NCBI RefSeq assembly: GCF_017313785.1
Contig: NZ_JAFLNL010000011.1
Span: 60,859-124,858 of the forward strand
Source of the DNA: Flagellimonas aurea
Lineage (GTDB): Bacteria > Bacteroidota > Bacteroidia > Flavobacteriales > Flavobacteriaceae
Length of the DNA: 64,000 bases
Reading direction: 5' to 3'
Made by a program: the position numbers and the translations under genes. Under the pieces are notes generated by a model. That model was not told the DNA's origin. It saw nothing but the letters and a program-made list of their open reading frames with translations, and did no database searches. This document shows positions 18,655 to 26,038 of this stretch, piece after piece. Each line of letters starts with the position of its first letter. Within the stretch, counting starts at the first letter, position 1.

Positions 18655-20241
18655 ATGAAATCAATTCTTAAAAAAATCAACTTATGGACCCTATTGATAT
18701 GGTCCATGACATTATGCCTCGCTGTTTCGTGCAGCAAGGATGAAGGAACGGACCCGCCAATTGATCAGGGTGGCGAAAACGGTGGCGAGAATGGAGGAGG
18801 GGAAGATGATGACCTCGAGGCCATAAACGCCTACGTAGAAAAATTGTCTTACAATCCTGATGAACTATTAAATTTACAGTATACCGGAGGAGGCGCCACG
18901 GAGCGCACCGTAACCAATGATAATACAACCAATACCGGTCCCACATTGGGAGAGAGTTTTGAGTGTAGGACACAGGATTACAGTTTAGAGTCCAATTTTG
19001 ATGACGTGGCCATATTGCGTCCGACCAATGGCATCGTATTCCCTGGAGCTTTGGTCGTTGGAAACCAAGGAATGTTGGATGGTGCTCCAGACCCTTTGAC
19101 ATTAGGTCGTGCACCAGTGACTCTAAGACTGGATTTACCGGGAATTGGATCGCAAGGGAATATTGTGGTGGATAATCCCACAAATTCTTCGGTACAGTCA
19201 AGTATTGATGATGCTTTGGAGTGGTGGAACGCCAATGCCTACCAAGAGGGTTATGTGAACGCTTCCAATTCTTCTTATCAAGCTTCTACCTCATACTCTT
19301 CCAAACAATTTAGTTTGGATGTTGGCCTGAATGTGGAATGGGCCACGGGATCATTGGCCTCCCAATTTGATTATGAAAGCTCAACGGAGAAGCGATACGC
19401 CGGGGTAGTGTTTAAACAAGTTTTCTATACCGTAACTATGGACACCCCAAGCTCTCCGGGCAGTGTTTTTGATACCTCGGTTACCCAAGCCGATGTTGCG
19501 TCTGCCATCGATTCCGATACGCCGCCAGCCTATGTAAGTTCCGTTTCGTACGGGCGTATAATTATGGTGCGTATGGAAACTACCAATACAAATACGTCGA
19601 TTGAGTTGGATGCAGTATTGGAATATGCCGGTGGAGTGAGCGGTGTAGGAACGGTAAATTCTGACTACGATGAAATCTTGAAAACGTCCAATATAACGGT
19701 CGTTACCATTGGCGGAAATGCGGAAGCAGCCTCCGAAGCCATCAATTTAGCGGATATTGAATCGGGCTATGGTTCCTTGAACAGTGTAATTACAGGAGAG
19801 AATGCAGTGTACAGTAGAGAAAATCCAGGAGTGCCCATTGCCTATACTATCCGGTACTTAAAGGACAATACGCTGGCCAAAATGGGGTACACCACAGATT
19901 ATCGGGTGGAAAGTTGCCAAACATTTAGGTATGACCACGCCAGTGTTGATGTAGACAATAATTCAATTTTCGATGTTCGTTACAGGTTTGTTTATAAGAC
20001 CGCTGGTACAAACAACACGGTTATTGGCGGCTACCATACGGTAAACAATGGACAACGTTCCGTAAAAAGCCCACCCGACGGAGCGCACGATGTGGAAGTA
20101 GAATTCCAGTTTCAGGATGCTTTTGTTTGGAGGGCATTGGGCAGTCCAAGGTCTTACGGATATCTGAGCAGTCAAAAATGTTTTGAAGTGACGAATAATT
20201 TTATTCTTCAGATTACACTTTCACCAATTAGTTGTAATTAA
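18655..20241 (+). CDS. Cholesterol-dependent cytolysin (thiol-activated cytolysin) superfamily lipoprotein
   Basis: 528 residues. The leader ends in LAVSC (Cys26), followed by a flexible Gly/Glu/Asp linker, so the protein is probably a lipoprotein. CDC landmarks are then seen in order: VFPGALVVGNQ (129-138) and RAPVTLRLDLPG (152-163), equivalent to the YPGA...N and RAPMTLSIDLPG of the known toxins; a Gly/Ser-rich helical hairpin region (205-240); SYGRIIMVRMET (298-309), equivalent to YGRxxYVKxET; and PIAYTIRYLKDN (394-405). The C-terminal ~105 residues look like domain 4, but the Trp-rich undecapeptide is replaced by FQFQDAFVWRA (483-493) and its Cys is absent; the Thr-Leu cholesterol pair is not seen. 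Cys104, Cys421, Cys509 and Cys527 remain. Confidence 0.82.
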   Translation: MKSILKKINLWTLLIWSMTLCLAVSCSKDEGTDPPIDQGGENGGENGGGEDDDLEAINAYVEKLSYNPDELLNLQYTGGGATERTVTNDNTTNTGPTLGESFECRTQDYSLESNFDDVAILRPTNGIVFPGALVVGNQGMLDGAPDPLTLGRAPVTLRLDLPGIGSQGNIVVDNPTNSSVQSSIDDALEWWNANAYQEGYVNASNSSYQASTSYSSKQFSLDVGLNVEWATGSLASQFDYESSTEKRYAGVVFKQVFYTVTMDTPSSPGSVFDTSVTQADVASAIDSDTPPAYVSSVSYGRIIMVRMETTNTNTSIELDAVLEYAGGVSGVGTVNSDYDEILKTSNITVVTIGGNAEAASEAINLADIESGYGSLNSVITGENAVYSRENPGVPIAYTIRYLKDNTLAKMGYTTDYRVESCQTFRYDHASVDVDNNSIFDVRYRFVYKTAGTNNTVIGGYHTVNNGQRSVKSPPDGAHDVEVEFQFQDAFVWRALGSPRSYGYLSSQKCFEVTNNFILQITLSPISCN

Positions 20242-20342
20242 ATAGTGCTGACAGTCGGCCGCTCAAGTGGGGTTCAACCATTTGATGCCGGCTGTTATTT
20301 TATTCCCGCGAATGTGGAAATTCATGGGGTAGGTCATTTTTT

Positions 20343-20900
20343 GTCATTTCGAACCGACAGGAAGGAGTGTGAGAAATCTAGATTTCTCAATTGTCGCTTT
20401 GCTCCTCATGTCAAAATGACCTTTTGCGTGATGAGTCATGTAGAGCGCAGTCGAGACAGTTATTTTTTTGATTTCTCAATCCTCACTTCGTTCCCCTTAT
20501 CGAAATGATCATGACATTGTTTTTTGTCATTTCGAACCAAGCTCTTCGAGTGTGAGAAATCTCTCATGTTTGGGTTTCTTAATCGTCGCTTGGCTCCTCA
20601 TATCGAAATGGCCATGATACGGTTTTTGTCATTCCACTCGGATACTGAGCGTAGTCGAAGTAAGTTGCGGAATCCATTGTGGTTTTGGATTCCTGTTCTC
20701 GCAGGAATGATATCGACATAGTTGATTGCACAAATTGATACCATGTCATGTCGAGCGCAGTCGAGACATCTATTTTCTAGATTTCTCAATTGTCGCTTTG
20801 CTCCTCATGTCGAAATGACCCTAATACGGTTTTTGTCATTCCACTTGGATACTGGACGTAGTCGAAGTAAGTTGCGGAATCTATTTTGGTTTTGGAACTG
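20343..20900. repeat. Cluster of about six palindromic repeat copies
   Basis: This 665-base convergent gap contains no gene. Units begin at 20343 (arms GTCATTTCGA / TCAAAATGAC), about 20434, 20526, 20628, 20744 and 20835. Two kinds alternate: the GTCATTTCGA...TCGAAATGAC form with inner GAGAAATCTAGATTTCTC, and a GTCATTCC...GGAATGA form. The pair at 20628 and 20835 is nearly identical over 60 bases, with a 207-base period, so part of the block was tandemly duplicated. Open frames crossing it are read-through of repeats. Confidence 0.8.
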
Positions 20901-20906
20901 TTCGTT

Positions 20907-21362
20907 TTAGTTGTTGGTTGACATAAAACCATACTTATCCCAATTATTTGGAAATTCATTGGTTATTTCTAGTTTGTTTGAAGTGATTGTAGGTTTCACC
21001 CTTATTATTTGTACCGTGTCTGTTATAACAACTTTATGAGTACTCCGCATATTTACCACGTCAAGATGCCTGATATTAAAAACATGATTGCCATTTTCGA
21101 GTTGTATTATGACAAAGTCCTTGGCTTTTAATTGCCCCAGATTTTTATCATCTAGTACGATGTTGAGTCTAGCGGTGTTGTCACCCGTGTGAAGAATATT
21201 TGCATCATTGTAAATCAAAACTCTTCCATTGCCCAAGCTTTCCGAAGAAATATCCTCTTTTTCCATTCTCAATAGGGCGTGTTCACTTGAAATTGGCTTT
21301 AATGCGCAAGAAGATGAAATCAGCATCAGAGCAAATAAGATGGTAGGTCGGGTTGGTTTCAT
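20907..21362 (-). CDS. Small lipoprotein of unknown function
   Basis: 151 residues with a leader ending LMLISSSC (Cys about 19), a lipoprotein signal. The mature part is beta-rich with GNGRVLIYNDANILHTGD and a central LENGNHVFNIRHLDVV, which recalls the DUF2846-type lipoproteins, but the match is too loose to name. It sits between the repeat cluster and the permease gene (same strand, 55 bases away). No partner or motif indicates a reaction. Confidence 0.6.
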   Translation of the reverse strand: MKPTRPTILFALMLISSSCALKPISSEHALLRMEKEDISSESLGNGRVLIYNDANILHTGDNTARLNIVLDDKNLGQLKAKDFVIIQLENGNHVFNIRHLDVVNMRSTHKVVITDTVQIIRVKPTITSNKLEITNEFPNNWDKYGFMSTNN

Positions 21363-21417
21363 GAGGTTGAATTTTGTCTTTGATTGATAAAGATAAGAAG
21401 ATGGTTTCTTTCCGACA

Positions 21418-22635
21418 TTAAACGGAAAACTTCAAAACAATCCCAACGGCCAACCATACATAGCAAACCATTGCTATCCATTTCAATGTTTTTTCCATCA
21501 ACGGACTTTTTGGAGCCATTTCCTTGTGGTGTTTCACACTTTTCCATTTATAAAAACCAAAGTAGACCATCAATCCGGACAGTGCCACAAAAGCCAAATT
21601 CAAGAAAAAGGTATAATCAATAGAGAAATGCTTTTTTTCCGTGATGCCCTTATCCGTTCCCTGTGGAATCAAACTGAATAAATCAAATCCATAATGGAGC
21701 AACAGTGATGTGGCAATCAAGGAGGTAAACAACAGAAATAAGATAAAGAGCGACATTTTCCATCCGTAATATTTCGCGTTGATACGCAACACAGGAAAAA
21801 CGACCAAATCACTAAAAATAAAGGCCATGACACCTGCAAAGCTCACGCCTTTGCCATACAACAGCGCGGCTAGGGGTATGTTGCCCATGGACCCGATAAA
21901 CGTTAAAAATGCAGCAACGGGACCAACGATTACATGTTCCAATAGTGTAAAAAAACCAAAGGATTGTTGACCTTCTCCCGTATTGATAAAGAGTGTCTGA
22001 AAAAAGGAATCGGGAACAAAAGCGGCAACAATTCCTGCGATGGTGAAACCTACGGTGACATCTTTCCAGACCATTTTCCATTCCATACCATATTGTTTGC
22101 CCACTTTGGCCCAATTTTCATGTGATTTGATTTTTTCAGACAAGGATTTTTTATCCGCATGGTCTTCATTGGATTCATCGAGTCGTTTCCGCGCGTTCTC
22201 AATCATTTTTTTTGGATTGATGATGCGTATCAGGAGCCAACTGAACAAAATCAATAATACTCCACCGACATATTCACCGACTACGAACTGCCACCCCAAA
22301 AAGATGGATATTATGATTCCCAGTTCGATGACCAGGTTTGTGGATGCCAGTAAAAATGCAATGGAAGAAACAAAGCTGGCCCCTTTTTTAAACAATGATT
22401 TGGAGGTGGCGAGCGCAGAAAAACTACAGGAACTGCTGATAAACCCAAAAAAGGTTCCCAGCAGTACGCTTTTCCTTCCTTTGTCGCCCATCATGTTCTG
22501 CATTCTTTTTTCCGTGACGAAGACTTGGATCATCGAGCTTATCAGATAACCCAATGCAAATGCCCATAATGCCATCCAAAAAAAGCCAAGACTTGTATAG
22601 GCGGCTTCTCCCCATTCATTCAAAAACTGATTCAT
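21418..22635 (-). CDS. Predicted permease (DUF318/YraQ-ArsP-like)
   Basis: A 405-residue polytopic membrane protein with two similar halves of hydrophobic helices and the family stretch SSSCSFSALATSKSLFKKGA, plus FIGSMGNIPLAALLYGKGVSF in the second half. Proteins of this type (PF03773) are thought to export metal or organoarsenical ions, but many are unassigned. The central loop (150-185) is charged and likely cytoplasmic. Nothing nearby indicates a metal response. The ATG at 22635 fits a membrane start. Confidence 0.72.
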   Translation of the reverse strand: MNQFLNEWGEAAYTSLGFFWMALWAFALGYLISSMIQVFVTEKRMQNMMGDKGRKSVLLGTFFGFISSSCSFSALATSKSLFKKGASFVSSIAFLLASTNLVIELGIIISIFLGWQFVVGEYVGGVLLILFSWLLIRIINPKKMIENARKRLDESNEDHADKKSLSEKIKSHENWAKVGKQYGMEWKMVWKDVTVGFTIAGIVAAFVPDSFFQTLFINTGEGQQSFGFFTLLEHVIVGPVAAFLTFIGSMGNIPLAALLYGKGVSFAGVMAFIFSDLVVFPVLRINAKYYGWKMSLFILFLLFTSLIATSLLLHYGFDLFSLIPQGTDKGITEKKHFSIDYTFFLNLAFVALSGLMVYFGFYKWKSVKHHKEMAPKSPLMEKTLKWIAMVCYVWLAVGIVLKFSV

Positions 22636-22759
22636 GTAACATGGTATTTGATGTTTTAACTATAAAAAGTGAGCTCCTATAAGTTCAGGGATTTTTGGGC
22701 CAATTCAAAATAATCTATTAGTCAACTTTCTGGATGACTTGTCTTTGGGATGATAAACT

Positions 22760-22790
22760 AAAAAAGGCCGCGTGTTGGCGGCCTTTTTAA
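22760..22790. terminator. Intrinsic terminator (bidirectional)
   Basis: GGCCGC (22766-22771) / GCGGCC (22778-22783) with a 6-base loop, A6 before and T5 after. It lies just downstream of the Gfo/Idh/MocA oxidoreductase gene, which is read leftward, and before the permease start. Confidence 0.8.
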
Positions 22791-22806
22791 TAATTGTGTA
22801 TTTGGT

Positions 22807-24273
22807 TTATACATCTTGCATTTCCCAACCTTCACGGTAGGTACGGGTAACAAACTGGTTGGCATCATCAAAATTGGTGATTTCCATGTTGTCGCCGTCC
22901 CAAAGCAATTTTTTACGGCCATAAAATTCCATATTGCCCTCGGCATTTTCCTTGCGCAACATATAACTGCGTATCGCCAAGTTGCCCATGAGTACGGTTT
23001 CCGTCATAGGTCCGGCATAGTCAAAGGAAGATGTAAGGTCTAGGTGTTCGGTACTTCCGAAACCGGCTTTACAGGCATCTACCCATTTACGTTGGTGACC
23101 GTATTCAGGCTCTGGCATTTCCTCTACCTCTGGTCCAAATTCAGTGACACCATTGCTCATGTATAATTTCGGAGTCAAAGGTGAGCTGTCATTAATATTT
23201 GTTGAGATAACTCCATGCTCTCCATGGATCAATACCCCATTTTGACTTCCTGGCCCTCCGATATCGCTATCCGCAGGTATGATCTCTGGGTGCGAAGGTC
23301 GGATTCCGCCATCGCTCCAAGTCATGGTCAACGGAGCCCCGGTCTTGTCGGTAGCTTCGTAGTTCAATGTAATAAAGGATGATGGTGGACAGCCTTCCGG
23401 ATGGTAATCAGGGTTCCACATTTGGGAGAATACGGTACCTACGCTACATTCGGCCGCGGTTGGATACTTAAGTTTCAGGGTTCGGTAAGGAATGTCTATC
23501 AAGTGGCATCCTACATCGCCCAAAGCTCCGGTTCCATAATCCCACCAACCTCTCCAGTTGAACGGATGCAGGTTCGGTGTATACGGTTTCATGGGGGCTG
23601 GGCCTAACCATAGGTCCCAGTTCAAATCGTTCGGTTTGCTGGAGGGGTCCGGTTCTGGCATTGCATTACCTTGTGGCCAAACAGGACGGTTGGTCCAAAT
23701 TTCGACTTTTGTGATTCTGCCCAATGCTCCGGAATCCACCCATTTTTGCACCATGCCCAATAACGGGTTGGACGCTCCTTGGTTACCCATTTGGGTCACT
23801 ATTTTTTTATCACGGGCCATTTGAGTGAGCATACGTGCCTCTCGGATATTGTGCGTCATCGGTTTTTGTACATACACATGCTTGCCACGTTGCATGGCAT
23901 AAGCTGCAGCCGGACCGTGAACGTGGTCGGGCGTACTGATGGTAACCGCATCGATATCCTTCATGGTATCGAGCATCTCGCGATAATCGCTAAAGAGCTT
24001 TGCCTTGGGAAAACGCTCTACCGACCTCTTGGCCGACCCGGAAAAATCGACATCACAAAGGGCCACTACATTTTCACGCCCATTAACGGAGGCGTTGGCA
24101 ATATCGCTAGCTCCTTTGCCACCGGCACCAATGGCAGCGATGTTCAAACGGTCGCTGGGGGCCAAAAAGCCCGGACCGCCCAGCACATGGCGGGGCACAA
24201 TAAAAATACTGGACGCCAGCGCAGTGTTTTTAACAAAATTTCTTCTGCTTTGGGAATTGGTTGTTTTTTTCAT
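22807..24273 (-). CDS. Tat-exported Gfo/Idh/MocA-family oxidoreductase
   Basis: A 488-residue NAD(P)-dependent oxidoreductase. The N-terminus has a twin-arginine signal, SRRNFVKNTALASSIF, then a Rossmann core (NIAAIGAGGKGASDIANA), the DHVHG and YVQKPMTHNIREAR motifs of the family, and a C-terminal sheet domain. In Bacteroidota such enzymes act in the periplasm and several oxidise the C3 hydroxyl of a sugar, yielding 3-keto-glycosides. Its leader, 15 bases before the ATG, contains a palindrome (24289-24312) also found before the DUF1080 gene at 56 kb. Substrate is unknown; a 3-keto-sugar role is inference from the family and that shared site. Confidence 0.86.
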   Translation of the reverse strand: MKKTTNSQSRRNFVKNTALASSIFIVPRHVLGGPGFLAPSDRLNIAAIGAGGKGASDIANASVNGRENVVALCDVDFSGSAKRSVERFPKAKLFSDYREMLDTMKDIDAVTISTPDHVHGPAAAYAMQRGKHVYVQKPMTHNIREARMLTQMARDKKIVTQMGNQGASNPLLGMVQKWVDSGALGRITKVEIWTNRPVWPQGNAMPEPDPSSKPNDLNWDLWLGPAPMKPYTPNLHPFNWRGWWDYGTGALGDVGCHLIDIPYRTLKLKYPTAAECSVGTVFSQMWNPDYHPEGCPPSSFITLNYEATDKTGAPLTMTWSDGGIRPSHPEIIPADSDIGGPGSQNGVLIHGEHGVISTNINDSSPLTPKLYMSNGVTEFGPEVEEMPEPEYGHQRKWVDACKAGFGSTEHLDLTSSFDYAGPMTETVLMGNLAIRSYMLRKENAEGNMEFYGRKKLLWDGDNMEITNFDDANQFVTRTYREGWEMQDV

Positions 24274-24288
24274 TTTTTCGTTATACGA

Positions 24289-24312
24289 TGTTTAGTTTCT
24301 AATTGCTAAACA
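24289..24312 (-). promoter_or_regulatory. Palindrome before the oxidoreductase start, shared with a DUF1080 gene
   Basis: On the plus strand: TGTTTAG (24289-24295) and CTAAACA (24306-24312), 10 bases between, then AAGATAGG. The site before the DUF1080 gene has TGTTCAG ... CTGAACA and AAGATACG. Arm bases change together, keeping the dyad. Confidence 0.55.
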
Positions 24313-24384
24313 AGATAGGAAAAAATGAACTGAACGCTCGGAGGGATTTTGTGATATGTGTAAAATGGGGAGGGTTTGTTGGTA

Positions 24385-25775
24385 TTATTTTTTCTTTTTC
24401 CAAGCCACTATTTTATTGCCAGTTTTGCTCATTACTGGTTCTATTAGATCCTTATCTCTTAAGTCGTAGAAATGCCTTTTCATAACATTCTCAGACTTTA
24501 TACCAGTAATTTCCCTTGCCTGTCTATTCTTGATTTTTTCATTCACTTCTAAATATTCCATTATCCTTTCTTCTGGGGAGGCCAATGAAGTATGAGCAAT
24601 AATTACCTTAATGTAATTTCCGTCTTCAACTATTTTTGGTGGTTCAAGCCGAAACTCCTCCATTCTTTGAAAAGCTGTGTTCAAACCTTCTCCCATATCC
24701 TTGTTAGCTGGGTTTTTATATTTGTTCAATACGCGAACTAACTTTGAATTTCGGGAAAATCGTGCATCAAGAATATTATCAATTGTAACATATCCAGGTA
24801 GTTTTCCAGGGCTTTTAATCTCAATCCTGTTATTGAAAACCAAAACTTGAATATCGTCTGAAATTGAGTAATCCCTGTGAATAAAAGCGTTCACCAAAAT
24901 TTCCCAAATAGTTTCAGGTGGGTATTTCACCTTTTCTAACCCTTTAGGACCCATTACCTGTACAGCCTCCATCATTTCAGTGATTATTCTAGATGCATTT
25001 TTGATTTGTTCATTTAAGCATCCTTCGACTGAATACTGATCTTTTAGGTGTGTTCTTTCCAGAATTTCTCCCGATGTTTCATACCTGTTGATTTTAATAC
25101 CACATCTTTTTGGAAGCAAAGGAATGGGGTTATCACTAAATAATAAAATCTCAGCAGTACGAGGGTCATATGATTTTCTGTCGACTAAATTTTGATTAAC
25201 AGTAAAGTCAATTGAATCCGATTGTGGAGAATAGTCTGCAAGAAAACTCACAATTTCTTTTGATTCAAAAATGTCTTCTGCAGTCGCAGAATTAACTATT
25301 GAGTCTTCATATGATGATTCCCCTTTCGCATAAGATATAAGATAATGCTTGGATTTTAGCGAGGTCTTTTAAAGGAAGAGACTGGGCTGATTTTTCGCAC
25401 ATAAACCGTATTATTGGCTGTTTTATGTACAGATTCACTTTTTTCAATGGTAATTCTCAGCGCAAATCTTCCTTTTTCATCCTTTAGGAATTTATAGTTA
25501 TGTGGAATAGTCGGTGAGAGTTGTGTTAAGTTTTGAAACACAAAGTTGAAAGATTCGATATTTTCAATTCCCTGCCAACCCTTTAAAAAATCAACTTCTT
25601 CTTTCTTGTCTCGAATTCCAATGATAAATTCTCCACCGTCAGCATTAGCGAAAGCAACTGCGATTTTCTGAATTTTACCACCCTTTATTACAAACGCTTT
25701 ATTATCATAGAAATGACTTTCTTGCCTATTTGAGAGTTCCGCAATTTCCATATTTGAAACAATTCTTTCTTTCAT
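24385..25775 (-). pseudogene. Frameshifted ATP-binding (AlbA_2/Schlafen-type) regulatory protein gene
   Basis: One gene broken in two. The 5' part (25775 down to 25359) encodes an AlbA_2-type domain (FYDNKAFVIKGGKIQKIAVA, NADGGEFIIGI, VYVRK). The 3' part (below about 25330) encodes the matching C-terminal half (YAKGESSYEDSIV, WEILVNAFIHRDYS, MGEGLNTAFQRMEEF, then a winged helix). Two lesions separate them: an extra base in a T5 run (25391-25395) and a 7-bp tandem duplication ATAAGAT x2 (25330-25343). Removing one base and one copy restores a single frame of 461 codons. Base composition of sampled lines is about 35% G+C, lower than neighbours, suggesting acquisition. Family members link with transcription control or DNA binding. 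Treated as non-functional. Confidence 0.85.
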
Positions 25776-25950
25776 GTTATTTTAAATTAATGCCAACGAT
25801 TAAGCTAGATATTATTTCACTGACTTTTAGCGATATCCATTGAACCCCTTTTCAGCATAAATACTAAATTTCGCAGAAAACTTCTTCAGAAAAAATAGGC
25901 TAACCCACTGACTTATTAGGAGTTATCAACACTAAAAATGATGGCAGCGT

Positions 25951-26031
25951 GTCATTTCGAAAGCATGTGAGAAATCTAAAGTTGGCAAAGGAATTTCTCA
26001 ATCGTCGGTGCCCTCCTCATTTCGAAATGAC
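25951..26031. repeat. Interspersed palindromic repeat, single copy
   Basis: GTCATTTCGA at 25951 and TCGAAATGAC ending at 26031, with GAGAAATC / GAATTTCTC in between. It fills the gap between the pseudogene and mutS2; the flanking 170 bases hold nothing recognised. Confidence 0.75.
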
Positions 26032-26038
26032 AACCGGA

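Noticed and set aside
18677..19201. 174-codon minus-strand frame
   Set aside because: Antisense to the cytolysin-like gene; low-complexity His/Trp/Arg composition without a domain.
20343..20900. CRISPR-like array
   Set aside because: Units are palindromic, of unequal spacing and without unique spacers of constant size; no cas genes.
20245..20910. Three short plus-strand frames of 62-87 codons
   Set aside because: They contain repeated translations of the palindromic repeats (such as FLNCRFAPHVEMT), so they are repeat read-through.
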